NCBI RefSeq assembly: GCF_009811555.1 | Contig: NZ_BLIN01000002.1 | Coordinates: 1,178,001 to 1,242,000, forward strand | Source of the DNA: Streptomyces caniferus | GTDB taxonomy: Bacteria > Actinomycetota > Actinomycetes > Streptomycetales > Streptomycetaceae | Length of the DNA: 64,000 nt | Reading direction: 5' to 3' | In this document: in pieces, positions 6,636-18,000 of the stretch | Layout: the number at the start of each line of letters is the position of its first letter | Numbering within the stretch: the first letter of the stretch is position 1 | The notes under the pieces: generated by a model | What the model saw: only the letters and a program-made list of their open reading frames with translations | Told to the model about the DNA's origin: nothing | Databases searched by the model: none | Made by a program: the position numbers and the translations under genes

Positions 6636-7703
6636 GATCAGGGAGGCGAGGCCGTACTCCTGGGTGAGGCCGTTGCCGCCGAGGGTGTGCACGGCCTGGT
6701 CGACGGCGTGGACCGCGGCCTCGGCCGCCGCGTACTTGGCCATGTTGGCGGCCTCCCCCGCGGCCATGTCGTCGCCCGCGTCGTAGAGGTGCGCCGCCTT
6801 CTGCATCATCAGCCGGGCGAGTTCCAGCTCGATATGGGCCTGGGCCAGGGGGTGGGCGATGGCCTGGTGGGCGCCGATGGGCTCCTTCCACACCTGGCGG
6901 GTACGGGCGTAGTCCACGGCCCGGTCGAGGGCGTAGCGGCCCATCCCCAGGGCGAACGCGGCGGTCATGATCCGCTCCGGGTTGAGCCCCGCGAAGAGCT
7001 GGAGGAGCCCTGCGTCCTCGTCGCCGACCAGCGCGTCGGCGGGCAGCCGGACCTCGTCCAGGGTCAGTTCGAACTGCTTCTCCGGGGCGGCGAGTTCCAT
7101 CGCGATCGGGCGGCGGCCGAAGCCGGGGGTCTCGCGCGGGACGATGAACAGGCAGGGCTTGAGGCGGCCGGTCCTGGCGTCCTCGGTGCGGCCGACGATC
7201 AGGGTCGCGTCGGCGATGTCGACGCCGGAGATGAAGACCTTGCGGCCGTTGAGGACCCAGTCACTGCCTTCCTTGCGGGCGGTGGTCGTGATGCGGTGCG
7301 AGTTGGAGCCGGCGTCCGGCTCGGTGATGCCGAAGGCCATCTTGCGGGTGCCGTCCGCGAGGCCCGGGAGCCAGGTCCGCTTCTGCTCCTCGGTGCCGAA
7401 CCGGGCGAGGACCGTGCCGCAGATGGCGGGCGAGACGACCATCATCAGCAGCGGGCAGCCGGCCGCGCCCAGCTCCTCCAGGACGAGGGAGAGTTCGACG
7501 ATGCCGCCGCCTCCACCGCCGTACTCCTCGGGGAGGTTGACGCCGAGGTAGCCGAGCTTGGCGGCCTCCGCCCAGAGTTCGTCGGTGTGCGCGCCCTCGG
7601 CCACGACGCGGGTGACGTAGTCGCGGCCGTAGCGCTTGCCGAGCGCGGCGACGGCGTCGCGCAGGGCGCGGTGCTCGTCGGATTCGAGCGTCGGGGTGCC
7701 CAT
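6540..7703 (-). CDS. Acyl-CoA dehydrogenase
   Basis: A 387-aa flavoenzyme that introduces a trans-2,3 double bond into acyl-CoA and passes electrons to ETF. Family signatures: LGYLGVNLPEEYGG (N-terminal domain), MAFGITEPDAGSNSHRITTT (FAD-contact signature, about residues 125-145), NGRKVFISGVDIADATLIVG (beta domain), and HTLGGNGLTQEYG near the C-terminus. The start MGTPTLESDEHRALRDAV has a GAGGAG ribosome site. It follows the biotin-carboxylase gene in the same direction and should be the oxidation step of the operon. The gap to the upstream gene is 246 bp, unusually long for this operon, and G-rich. The substrate chain type (isovaleryl, citronellyl or other) cannot be read. Confidence 0.9.
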   Translation of the reverse strand: MGTPTLESDEHRALRDAVAALGKRYGRDYVTRVVAEGAHTDELWAEAAKLGYLGVNLPEEYGGGGGGIVELSLVLEELGAAGCPLLMMVVSPAICGTVLARFGTEEQKRTWLPGLADGTRKMAFGITEPDAGSNSHRITTTARKEGSDWVLNGRKVFISGVDIADATLIVGRTEDARTGRLKPCLFIVPRETPGFGRRPIAMELAAPEKQFELTLDEVRLPADALVGDEDAGLLQLFAGLNPERIMTAAFALGMGRYALDRAVDYARTRQVWKEPIGAHQAIAHPLAQAHIELELARLMMQKAAHLYDAGDDMAAGEAANMAKYAAAEAAVHAVDQAVHTLGGNGLTQEYGLASLITAARVARIAPVSREMILNFVSHQSLGLPKSY

Positions 7704-7949
7704 GGGGTCTCCTCGGGTCGTGGTGGCGGTGGCTGTTGCGGTGATCTGTTGCGGTGCCTCTGTTGCTTCGTTTGGGGCGGGGGTCTTTCGGGTGCAGCGA
7801 TTGGCGCCTGCGGCGGTGTGGGGTGGGGTGGGGTGGGGGTGGGGTGGGGCCCGGATGTGGTGCGGTCGGTGTCGGGGCCTCCGGGGCGGGTGCCGCCGGA
7901 GGGGTGACGGGTTCCAGCCCGGTGGGGCGGTGGCGGGCTACCTGGCTTG
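7704..7949. other. G-rich low-complexity gap, possibly a decayed repeat element
   Basis: Strong G/C strand bias with runs of GTGGGG, one GGCGCCTGCGGCGG motif like those in the repeat elements at 1 kb and 47 kb, and an imperfect hairpin (CCTCCGG..CCGGAGG near 7887-7905). It lacks the conserved TGCTTCGCTTTAC loop (only TTGCTTCGTTT near 7763). It may be a degenerate relative of those elements. No gene is seen here. Confidence 0.4.
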
Positions 7950-9863
<1,914 letters not shown>

Positions 9864-9870
9864 TTCTGCC

Positions 9871-11469
9871 TCACATCCGGAAGACGCCGAAGCCGCCCCG
9901 CGCGCCCTCGACCGGGGCGTTGTGGAGGGCGGACAGACACAGGCCGAGGACGGTTCGGGTGTCGCGCGGGTCGATGACGCCGTCGTCGTAGAGCCGCCCC
10001 GACAGGAACATCGGCAGCGACTCCGACTCGATCTGCTGCTCGACCATCGCGCGCAGCCCGGCGTCCGCCTCGTCGTCGTACGGCTGCCCCTTGGCCGCGG
10101 CCGAGGCGCGGGCGACGATCGAGAGCACCCCGGCCAGCTGCTGCGGCCCCATCACGGCGGACTTGGCGCTCGGCCAGGCGAACAGGAACCGGGGGTCGAA
10201 GGCGCGGCCGCACATGCCGTAGTGCCCGGCGCCGTACGAGGCGCCCATGAGGACGGACAGATGCGGGACCGTCGAGTTCGACACCGCATTGATCATCATC
10301 GCGCCGTGCTTGATGATGCCGCCCTGCTCGTACTCCTTGCCGACCATGTAGCCGGTGGTGTTGTGGAGGAAGAGCAGCGGGATGTCGCGCTGGTTGGCCA
10401 GCTGGATGAACTGCGCGGCCTTCTGGGACTCCGCGCTGAACAGAACGCCCTGCGCGTTGGCGAGGATGCCGACCGGGTAGCCGTGCAGTTCGGCCCAGCC
10501 GGTGGCCAGGCTCGGGCCGTAGAGCGGCTTGAACTCGTCGAAGTCCGAGCCGTCCACGATCCGGGCGATGACCTCGCGCGGGTCGAACGGCGCCTTGAGG
10601 TCGCCGGGGACGATGCCGAGCAGTTCTTCCTCGTCGTACTTCGGCGGGGCGGCCGGGCCCGGCTCCGGCTGTGCCTTGCGCCAGTTGAGGCGGGCGACGA
10701 CCCGCCGGGCCTGGCGCAGCGCGTCCGGCTCGTCCACGGCGAAGTAGTCCGCGAGCCCGGAGGTGCGGGCGTGCATCTCGGCGCCGCCCAGCGACTCGTC
10801 GTCGCTCTCCTCGCCGGTCGCCATCTTCACCAGCGGCGGGCCGCCCAGGAACACCTTGGCGCGCTCCTTGACCATGATCACGTGGTCGGACATCCCCGGG
10901 ACGTAGGCGCCGCCCGCGGTCGAGTTGCCGAAGACCACGGCGATGGTCGGGATGCCGGCCGCGGACAGCCGGGTGAGGTCCTTGAACAGCGCCCCGCCCG
11001 GGATGAAGATCTCCTTCTGGCTGGGCAGATCGGCGCCGCCGGACTCGACGAGCGAGATCAGCGGCAGCCGGTTGGCGGAGGCGATCTCGTTGGCCCGCAG
11101 CGCCTTCTTCAGCGACCAGGGATTGCTGGCGCCGCCGCGCACCGTCGGGTCGTTGGCGGTGATCAGACATTCCACGCCCGAGACCGTGCCGATGCCGGTG
11201 ACCAGCGAGGCGCCGACCTGATGGTCGCTGCCCCAGGCCGCGAGCGGCGACAGCTCCAGGAACGGCGTATCGGGGTCGACGAGCAGCTCGATCCGCTCCC
11301 GGGCGAGCAGCTTGCCGCGCCCCCGGTGCCGGGCGACGTACTTCTCCCCGCCGCCCGCCGTCGCCTTGGCGTGTTCGGCCTCGACCTCCGCCAGCTTCGC
11401 GAGCATCGCCTCACGACGCTCCGCGTACTCGGCACCCGCCGGGTCGAGCCCGGTTGCGAGCACGGTCAC
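9871..11469 (-). CDS. Acyl-CoA carboxylase beta subunit (carboxyltransferase)
   Basis: A 532-aa carboxyltransferase that moves CO2 from carboxybiotin to an acyl-CoA. It shows the paired crotonase-like halves: VARHRGRGKLLARERIELL, then SLVESGGADLPSQKEIF and GNSTAGGAYVPGMSD in the N-half, and NNTTGYM-like HNTTGYMVGKEYEQGG plus GASYGAGHYGMCGRAFDPRF in the C-half. The GTG at 11469 was chosen because it overlaps the stop of the upstream gene (GTGA); the frame stays open further upstream but inside the AtuA gene. These motifs are closer to methylcrotonyl/geranyl-CoA carboxylase beta subunits than to the accD type. It works with the 637-aa alpha subunit encoded 7 bp downstream. Confidence 0.92.
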   Translation of the reverse strand: MTVLATGLDPAGAEYAERREAMLAKLAEVEAEHAKATAGGGEKYVARHRGRGKLLARERIELLVDPDTPFLELSPLAAWGSDHQVGASLVTGIGTVSGVECLITANDPTVRGGASNPWSLKKALRANEIASANRLPLISLVESGGADLPSQKEIFIPGGALFKDLTRLSAAGIPTIAVVFGNSTAGGAYVPGMSDHVIMVKERAKVFLGGPPLVKMATGEESDDESLGGAEMHARTSGLADYFAVDEPDALRQARRVVARLNWRKAQPEPGPAAPPKYDEEELLGIVPGDLKAPFDPREVIARIVDGSDFDEFKPLYGPSLATGWAELHGYPVGILANAQGVLFSAESQKAAQFIQLANQRDIPLLFLHNTTGYMVGKEYEQGGIIKHGAMMINAVSNSTVPHLSVLMGASYGAGHYGMCGRAFDPRFLFAWPSAKSAVMGPQQLAGVLSIVARASAAAKGQPYDDEADAGLRAMVEQQIESESLPMFLSGRLYDDGVIDPRDTRTVLGLCLSALHNAPVEGARGGFGVFRM

Positions 11470-13313
11470 CACAACACCTCCGGTATGTCCATGTGCCGCG
11501 CGCGCAGCCACTCCCCCACGGCCTTGGCCTGCGGGTCGAACCGGGCCTGGGCCGCGACGCCCTCGCCGAGCAGCCCGTCGACGACGAAGTTGAGCGCGCG
11601 CAGATTCGGCAGTACGTGCCGGTCGACCGACAGGTCCGCGGTCTCGGGGAGCAGTTGCCTGAACCGCTCGACGGTCAGCTCGTGTGCCAGCCACCGCCAG
11701 GCCTGGTCGGTCCGGGCCCACACCCCGACGTTCGCCGAGCCGCCCTTGTCACCACTGCGGGCGCCGACGACCCGGCCGAGCGGGCCGCGCCGGGCCGGCC
11801 CGGCGGGCAGCGGCCCGGGGAGCGGAGGGTCGGGCAGCCGAACCAACTCCTGGGTATGGTGGGCTGGCTGAACGCCGATACGGGTGCCGTCCGGCAGTAC
11901 GGCGAGGTGCGGCACCTCGGCCGCGTCCACCGCCACCGCCTCGAAGACCCCGTACGGGGTGCCCTTGCCGGGCGGCGCGGTGACGTGGAAGCCGGGGTAG
12001 CTGGCCAGCGCCAGCTCGATCGCGGCGCCGCTGACCACCCGCCCCACCGCGTCCTGGTCGGCGTCCCGCACCACCAGCCGCAGCAGGGCGCTCGCCTCCT
12101 CCTGGACCTCCGCGTCGTCGTGGTCGGTGCGGGCCAGCGTCCAGCGCACCTCGGCCGGGCGGTTCCCCGCCGCGTCGAAGGCCGCCTCCATCTGCCGGCG
12201 GACCAGCACCGCCTTGGCCGTCACGTCCAGCCCGGTCAGGACGAAGGTGACCTCGTTGCGCCAGCCGCCGAGGCGGGTCAGGCCGGTCTTGAGGGTCGGC
12301 GGCGGCGCCTCGCCGCGCACCCCGTCGATCCGGACCCGGTCCGGCCCCTCCTCCGTGAGTCGCACGGTGTCCAGCCGCGCCGTCACATCGGGCCCGGCGT
12401 AGCGGGCACCGGCCGTCTCGTAGAGCAGTTGGGCGGTGACCGTGCCGGTGGTGACGGCGCCGCCGGTCCCCGGGTGCTTGGTGATCACACAGCTGCCGTC
12501 GGCGGCGATCTCGGCGAGCGGGAAGCCGGGCCGCAGCAGGTCGTGGGCGCCGAAGAAGGAGTAGTTGCCGCCGGTGGCCTGGGTGCCGCATTCGAGGACG
12601 TGCCCGGCGACCACCGCCCCGGCCAGCTGGTCCAGATCCTCGGGCCGCCAGCCGAAGTGCGCCTGCGCCGCGCCGCTGACCAGCGCGGCATCGGTGACCC
12701 GCCCGGTCACCACCACATCGGCCCCGGCCCGCAGACACGCCGCGATCCCCCCGCCGCCCAGGTAGGCGTTGGCGGTCAGCACGCCGTCGCCCCACCCCCC
12801 GCGCGCCAGCAGGTCGTCGCCCTCCACATGTGCCACGCGTACGGGCACGCCGGCCTTCTGCGCCACCTCCCGTACGGCGTCGGCGAGTCCGGCCGGGTTG
12901 AGCCCGCCCGCGTTGGCGACGATCCGCACCCCGCGCTCGACGGCCAGGCCGATCGCGTCCTCCCACTGCCGAAGGAAGGTCCTCGCATAGCCGCGCGTGG
13001 GGTCCTTCAGACGGTCCCTGCCGAGGATCAGCATGGTCAGCTCGGCGAGGTAGTCGCCGGTCAGTACGTCGAGGGGCCCGCCGGTGAGCATCTCGCGCAG
13101 CGCGTCGAAGCGGTCGCCGTAGAAGCCGGAGGCGTTGCCGATGCGCAGGACGGCGGGGTCGGCGCCGATGGGGCGGACGGGGGCGGGGGGCCGGGTGGGG
13201 TGTGGGGTGGGGTGCTGTGCGGAGTGCGGGGCGTCGTTCGCGGGGTGCGGGTCGTTCACGGGGTTCGCGTCGTTCGCGGGGTGCGGGTCGTTCACGGGGT
13301 GCCCGCCGCTCAT
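11466..13313 (-). CDS. AtuA-family protein (acyclic terpene utilisation; DUF1446 + DUF4387)
   Basis: A 615-aa protein. Residues about 48-460 match the AtuA/DUF1446 pattern ([61 protein letters not shown]). The C-terminal about 110 residues look like the small DUF4387 domain ([18 protein letters not shown]). The biochemical role of AtuA is unsettled; it is genetically needed for acyclic terpene breakdown in Pseudomonas and keeps company with geranyl-CoA carboxylase. The first about 45 residues are a proline/asparagine/histidine-rich linker with a 12-residue repeat ([12 protein letters not shown]), absent from typical family members. The start at 13313 overlaps the upstream stop (ATGA). A fusion of the two domains into one chain is common in actinobacteria as far as I recall. 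Confidence 0.85.
   Translation of the reverse strand: MSGGHPVNDPHPANDANPVNDPHPANDAPHSAQHPTPHPTRPPAPVRPIGADPAVLRIGNASGFYGDRFDALREMLTGGPLDVLTGDYLAELTMLILGRDRLKDPTRGYARTFLRQWEDAIGLAVERGVRIVANAGGLNPAGLADAVREVAQKAGVPVRVAHVEGDDLLARGGWGDGVLTANAYLGGGGIAACLRAGADVVVTGRVTDAALVSGAAQAHFGWRPEDLDQLAGAVVAGHVLECGTQATGGNYSFFGAHDLLRPGFPLAEIAADGSCVITKHPGTGGAVTTGTVTAQLLYETAGARYAGPDVTARLDTVRLTEEGPDRVRIDGVRGEAPPPTLKTGLTRLGGWRNEVTFVLTGLDVTAKAVLVRRQMEAAFDAAGNRPAEVRWTLARTDHDDAEVQEEASALLRLVVRDADQDAVGRVVSGAAIELALASYPGFHVTAPPGKGTPYGVFEAVAVDAAEVPHLAVLPDGTRIGVQPAHHTQELVRLPDPPLPGPLPAGPARRGPLGRVVGARSGDKGGSANVGVWARTDQAWRWLAHELTVERFRQLLPETADLSVDRHVLPNLRALNFVVDGLLGEGVAAQARFDPQAKAVGEWLRARHMDIPEVLW
13231..13299. repeat. 36-bp tandem repeat in the AtuA-family gene start
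   Basis: A 33-base stretch beginning GCGTCGTTCGCGGGGTGC at 13231 recurs exactly at 13267, period 36 bp, and a partial unit precedes it. It keeps the frame and encodes the repeated NDPHPANDA peptide. The 5' end of the gene appears to be growing by slippage. Confidence 0.8.
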
Positions 13314-14113
13314 GCGGCGCCGTCCTTCCCGGACGGCTCCCGGCCCTTCCCCGGCGGGCCCGCGAAGGCCTGGGCGATCCCCAGCCAGCGCTGCGCGTCC
13401 GCCCCTTCGGCCCGCAGGGACGGCAGGTCGGCACGGTGCGCCCGCTGGGTCACCAGCAGACAGAACTCCCGCGCGTCCCCGGTCACCCGCTGCCCGGCGT
13501 CCGGCGGCCCGTACTCCCACACCGTGCCGTCCGGGGCCCGCAGCTCGACCCGGAACTCCTCGTCGGGCGGGGTGAGTTGATGTGTCGCATAGGCGAAGTC
13601 GCGGGTCCGCACCCCGATCCGGGCGATATGCCGCAGCCGGGCGGTGGGGGCCCGGACGGCACCGAGCGCATCGGCGACGTCCTGCCCGTGCGCCCAGGTC
13701 TCCATCAGGCGCGCGGTGGCCATCGACGCCACGCTCATCGGCGGCCCGTACCAGGGCAGCTTCTCGCCCGCCGGCCGCTCCGCGAGCGCCCGGAGCAGCT
13801 TTTCACGGCCCGACCGCCAGTACGCGAGCAGCTCCGCGGGCGGCACCTTGGCCCCCGCCTCGGCAGCCTCGTCGACGAACGTCAGGGGCGAGGCGAGCGC
13901 TTCCTGCGCGGCCCGCAGGAACCCCTCCGGGTCGGTGGCCGAGAGCAGCGCCTGCCGGTCGGTCCAGGCCAGGTGGGCGATCTGATGGCTGACGGTCCAG
14001 CCGTCGGCGGGCGTCGGGGCCGCCCAGCGCTCGGCCGGCAGCCCGGCGACCAGCGCGTCCAGCTCCTCGCTCTCCGCCCTGAGATCCGCCAGTACGGCGC
14101 CGGGATCGGACAC
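13310..14113 (-). CDS. TIGR03084-family metal-binding protein (DinB/MDMPI fold)
   Basis: A 267-aa protein of the mycothiol-dependent maleylpyruvate isomerase-like, DinB-fold group. The pattern includes [39 protein letters not shown] (metal-ligand His in the H-x3-H region, about residues 44-50) and a later [15 protein letters not shown] (residues about 138-152) supplying the other ligand. The function is unknown; TIGR03084 genes accompany AtuA-type and acyl-CoA carboxylase genes in actinobacteria, so a thiol- or CoA-linked side reaction is plausible (inference). It is the first gene of the operon, about 100 bp downstream of operator-like site B, and its stop overlaps the start of the AtuA gene. 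Confidence 0.82.
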   Translation of the reverse strand: MSDPGAVLADLRAESEELDALVAGLPAERWAAPTPADGWTVSHQIAHLAWTDRQALLSATDPEGFLRAAQEALASPLTFVDEAAEAGAKVPPAELLAYWRSGREKLLRALAERPAGEKLPWYGPPMSVASMATARLMETWAHGQDVADALGAVRAPTARLRHIARIGVRTRDFAYATHQLTPPDEEFRVELRAPDGTVWEYGPPDAGQRVTGDAREFCLLVTQRAHRADLPSLRAEGADAQRWLGIAQAFAGPPGKGREPSGKDGAA

Positions 14114-14208
14114 GCGGCACTCCCCTCATCGGCCCCATGTGGCCGACGGCCAGGGCAGGTTGACAGGTGCTGTGGTGCGGTACGGGTCCGAGCGTGGCAG
14201 CGCGGCAA

Positions 14209-14237
14209 GAAACAATCAAGCACGCCTGCATGATTTT
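14209..14237 (-). promoter_or_regulatory. Operator-like site B before the carboxylase operon
   Basis: The plus strand reads AAACAATCAAGC, AC, GCCTGCATGATTTT, after a GCAAGA lead-in. It matches site A at 4909-4935 at almost every position outside the dyad centre, in the same orientation relative to its operon and at a similar distance from the first start codon. Both sit in otherwise GC-rich intergenic DNA. This makes a shared regulator, most likely the TetR protein at 1557-2186, a reasonable inference. Confidence 0.65.
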
Positions 14238-14636
14238 CTGCTCCGCCGACGCCTTTGCGACAGGACCGCTGACGGGATACGGCCGCGGGGCGGTCGAGTG
14301 CGTGCCCGGCGGCGGCGCGCCCCGGAGGAGGGAACGCCGCCGTCTGCGGACGAGGGGGCGCGCCCGTCCACGTCCGTCGTACCGGCGCAAGACCGCCCGC
14401 CGGCCGCACACGAGTACCTGGGCACGTCGGCTGCCACCGCGAACGCGCCCGGCTCAACGAGTACGGCCGCCGGCCCCTGCGCACCGCCGCCGACGCGGCC
14501 CGTCCCGCCTGAACGGTCCGGGGAACCATGGTGATGCGGGGCGCATTTCCCGTGCTGCACGAAGTCGCCGAAAAACTGCGAATTGGCGGACCGTCAGCCA
14601 CGCGGCGGGCATGCTGTAGGGGAAGGGGAGGGCGAT
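14238..14636. other. Intergenic stretch without a supported gene
   Basis: About 400 bp lie between operator site B and the start of the membrane-protein gene. Several frames stay open here, on both strands, but they are Arg/Pro/Gly-rich and show no domain, and none has a convincing ribosome site. The region must hold the promoter of the plus-strand module; I could not pick out clear -35/-10 hexamers. Confidence 0.5.
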
Positions 14637-14990
14637 ATGACGCGGGGACGGAAGATTGCGATCATTGTCCTGGGGGCGGCGGGAGTGGTCTCCACGCCGC
14701 TGATCTGGCTGCTGGGCACTCCCGGTGCGGGCGATCTGGCCGGGGCCTCCATTCAGGCCGCCGTCGGTATCGCGGCCTTGGTCTGGACGCTGTTTCAGCC
14801 CCCGGGAAATGACGCAGAGGATACGGCCGTCCGGACCGGGTCGGCGCGCGCGAGCGGCGGAGGCAGGGCCACCGCAGGAATCAGGCGCCCCCAGGGCCAC
14901 GGCAGCGGATCAGCGAAGGCGGAGGACACCGGGAACGCCACCGCAACCGGCGACGGCAGCAGTGCCACCAGCGGCATCGACTACACCTGA
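14637..14990 (+). CDS. Small two-helix membrane protein with C-terminal NLR-shared motif
   Basis: A 117-aa protein of unknown family. Residues about 6-26 (IAIIVLGAAGVVSTPLIWLL) and 36-53 (GASIQAAVGIAALVWTLF) are predicted membrane helices. The rest is a Gly/Ala/Thr/Ser-rich, disordered-looking tail. The tail ends in EDTGNATATGDGSSATSGI (96-114), which resembles two copies of a motif in the N-terminus of the NLR-like protein encoded 49 bp downstream. A GGGGAGGG ribosome site precedes the ATG at 14637; an upstream in-frame ATG lacks one. The layout (effector-like membrane domain plus C-terminal short motif, next to a STAND ATPase with the matching N-terminal motif) recalls bacterial amyloid-signalling (BASS-type) effector/NLR pairs. 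Function is inferred only from this layout. Confidence 0.7.
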   Translation: MTRGRKIAIIVLGAAGVVSTPLIWLLGTPGAGDLAGASIQAAVGIAALVWTLFQPPGNDAEDTAVRTGSARASGGGRATAGIRRPQGHGSGSAKAEDTGNATATGDGSSATSGIDYT

Positions 14991-15039
14991 TCGGCCCGGT
15001 CACAGCGCAGGCGGCAAGGACGAGGGGAGCAGCGATCGC

Positions 15040-18000
15040 ATGAGCCGAAAAGACGCGCGCCAACAGGGCCCCGACGACACCGTCCCCCACATCACGGTGG
15101 CCGACACCGGGGACGCGACGGCCACTTCCCAAGGCATGTCCGTGACCGGATACCTCGGCCCCGCCCCGGGAACCGGCCGCGCTCCCTGCTCTCCGGCGCA
15201 CGTGTCCCACACCGGGCACGCGAACGCCGCCACAGGCGGAATCGCCAACACCGGCTACATCGGCGCGCTGACCGTGCAGCAGCGTGGCCCCCAGGAACCG
15301 GCCGACTGGCCCCACCAGGTAGGCGTCATCCCGCCCGCGGCGCGGTCCTTCCTGCACCGTGCCGAGGCCGAGCGCCTACGGACGAGGGTCGACGGCGGCG
15401 GCACCGCCGTGCTGACCCAGCTGCTGACCGGCATGGGCGGGGTGGGCAAGACCCAGCTCGCCGCCGACTACGCCCGCACCGCCTGGGACAACGCCGGCGA
15501 AACGGGCGGCCTGGACGTCCTGGTCTGGGTCAACGCGAGCGCCCGCTCCCCCATCGTGACCGGATATGCCCAGGCCGGCATCGAGCTGTGCCGGGCCGAC
15601 CCCAGCGACCCCGAACATGCCGCGCGGACGTTCCTGGCCTGGCTGACCCCGAAGGCCGGAGCGAAGCCATTCCGGTGGCTGATCGTCCTGGACGACGTCA
15701 CCGACCCCGCCGACCTGCACGACCTGTGGCCCCCCGCCAGCCCTCACGGCCGCACCCTGGTCACCACCCGCCGTCGGGACGCCGCCCTCGACCCGGACGG
15801 CCACCACACCATCAAGATCGGCCTGTTCACCAAGGACGAAGCCCTCACCTACCTCACCACCTCCCTGACCGGCCGCGACGAACCCACCGACGAGCTCGCC
15901 GCCCTGGCCGAGGACCTCGGATACCTGCCCCTGGCACTCACCCAGGCCACCGCCTACCTCATCGACACCGGCGAGACCGTGGCCGCCTACCGCCGCCTGC
16001 TGGCCGACCGAACCACCACACTCAGCGCCATCGCCCCTGGCGCCTTGCCCGACAACCAGGCGCTCCCTCTGGACGCCGCCTGGTCCCTGTCCATCGACCG
16101 CGCAGACACCCTCCGCCCCGCCGGCCTGGCCCGCCCCATGCTCCGGCTCGCCTCCATGCTGGACCCCAACGGCATCCCGCACACCGTTCTGACCAGCGAG
16201 CCCGTCCTGACCTACCTCACCGCGCACCGCACCCCGACCGGTGAGCACCCCGTCGGGGAACAGGCCCCGGTCTCCCCCCGGGACGCGGTGCACGCCCTGC
16301 GAGCCCTGCACCGGCTCAGCCTCATCGACCACACCCCCGACACTCCGCACCAGGCCGTCCGCGCCCACCAGCTCATCCAGCGCGCCACCCGCGACACCCT
16401 CACCCCCCACGAGCACGATCAGCTCGCGCGTACAGCCGCCGACGCCCTCGTGGCCGCCTGGCCCGATATCGAACGCGACACCAACCTCGTCCAGACCCTG
16501 CGCGCCAACACCACCGCCCTCACCGGCCACGCCGAAGACGTCATGTACCAATCCGACACTGTCCATGAGGTGCTCATCTACGCCGGCTACAGCCTGGGCC
16601 ACACCGGCCAAGTTGCTGCCGCCGTCGAGCATTTCCACCGCATGGCCGATGTCGCCCACGGCCGCCTGGGACCGGACCACCCCGTCACCCTCACCATCCG
16701 GGGTGAACTTTTCCGCTTCCGGGGTGAGGCGGGGGATGCCGCCGGGGCTGTCACTGCCTACGCCGAACTGCTGGAGGACGTGGTGCGCGTGCTCGGCGAT
16801 GACCACGCCTTCACCCTCGCCACCCGGCACAATCTCGCCCGCTTCCGGGGTGAGACGGGGGATGCCGCCGGAGCTGCCACTGCCTACGCCGAACTACGGG
16901 AGCACATGGTGCGCGTGCTCGGCGATGACCACGCCTTCACCCTCGCCACCCGGCACAATCTCGCCCGCTTCCGGGGTGAGACGGGGGATACCGCCGGAGC
17001 TGCCACTGCCTACGCCGAACTACTGGAGCAAAGGGTGCGACTGTTGGGCCCGGACCATCCCGACACCCTCACCACCCGGGGCGAACTCGCGCGCATCCGG
17101 GGTCTGGCGGAGGATGCTGCCGGAGCCGCGGACGCCTTCGCCGAACTGCTGGAGCACATGGTGCGAGTGCTGGGCCCGGACCACCCCGACACCCTCACCA
17201 CCCGGGGCAATGTCCTTCGTTTTCGGGGTCAGATGGGGGATGCGGCCGAGGCTGCCACTGCCTACGCCGAACTGCTGGAGCACATGGTGCGAGTGCTGGG
17301 CCCGGACCACCCCGACACCCTCACCACCCGGCACAATCTCGCCTACTGGCGGGGGGAGGCGGGGGATGCGGCCGGAGCCGCGAACGCCTACGCCGAGCTC
17401 CTCGCCGACCGGGTGCGCGTGCTCGGCGACGACCACCCCTCCACCCTCACCACCCGGGGCAATATCGCCTACTGGCAGGGAAGGGCGGGGGATGCGGCCG
17501 GAGCCGCGAACGCCTTCGCCGAGCTTCTCGCCGACCGGGTGCGCGTGCAGGGCGAGAGCCACCCCGACACCCTCGACACCCGGCGCTATGTCGCCCGCTG
17601 GCGGGGAAAGGCGGGGGATGCGGCCGGAGCCGCGGACGCCTTCGCCGAACTGCTGGAGCACATAGTGCCAGTGCTCGGCGATGACCATCCCGACACTCTC
17701 ACCACCCGGGGCAATATCGCCTACTGGCGGGGGGAGGCGGGGGATGCGGCCGGAGCCGCGAACGCCTTCGCCGAGCTTCTCGCCGACCGGGTGCGCGTGC
17801 TGGGCGAGGGCCACCCCGACACCCTCGACACCCGGCGCTATGTCGCCCGCTGGCGGGGAAAGGCGGGGGATGCGGCCGGAGCCGCGGACGCCTTCGCCGA
17901 ACTGCTGGAGCACATAGTGCCAGTGCTCGGCGATGACCATCCCGACACTCTCACCACCCGGGGCAATATCGCCTACTGGCGGGGGGAGGCGGGGGATGCG

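Noticed and set aside
14139..14619. Overlapping open frames upstream of the NLR module
   Set aside because: No ribosome site, no domain, Arg/Pro-rich, open on both strands; typical of GC-rich non-coding DNA.
14725..15039. Extension of the NLR protein to an upstream ATG
   Set aside because: This would overlap the membrane-protein gene out of frame, lacks a ribosome site and yields an Arg/Pro-rich tail; ATG 15040 has a good ribosome site.
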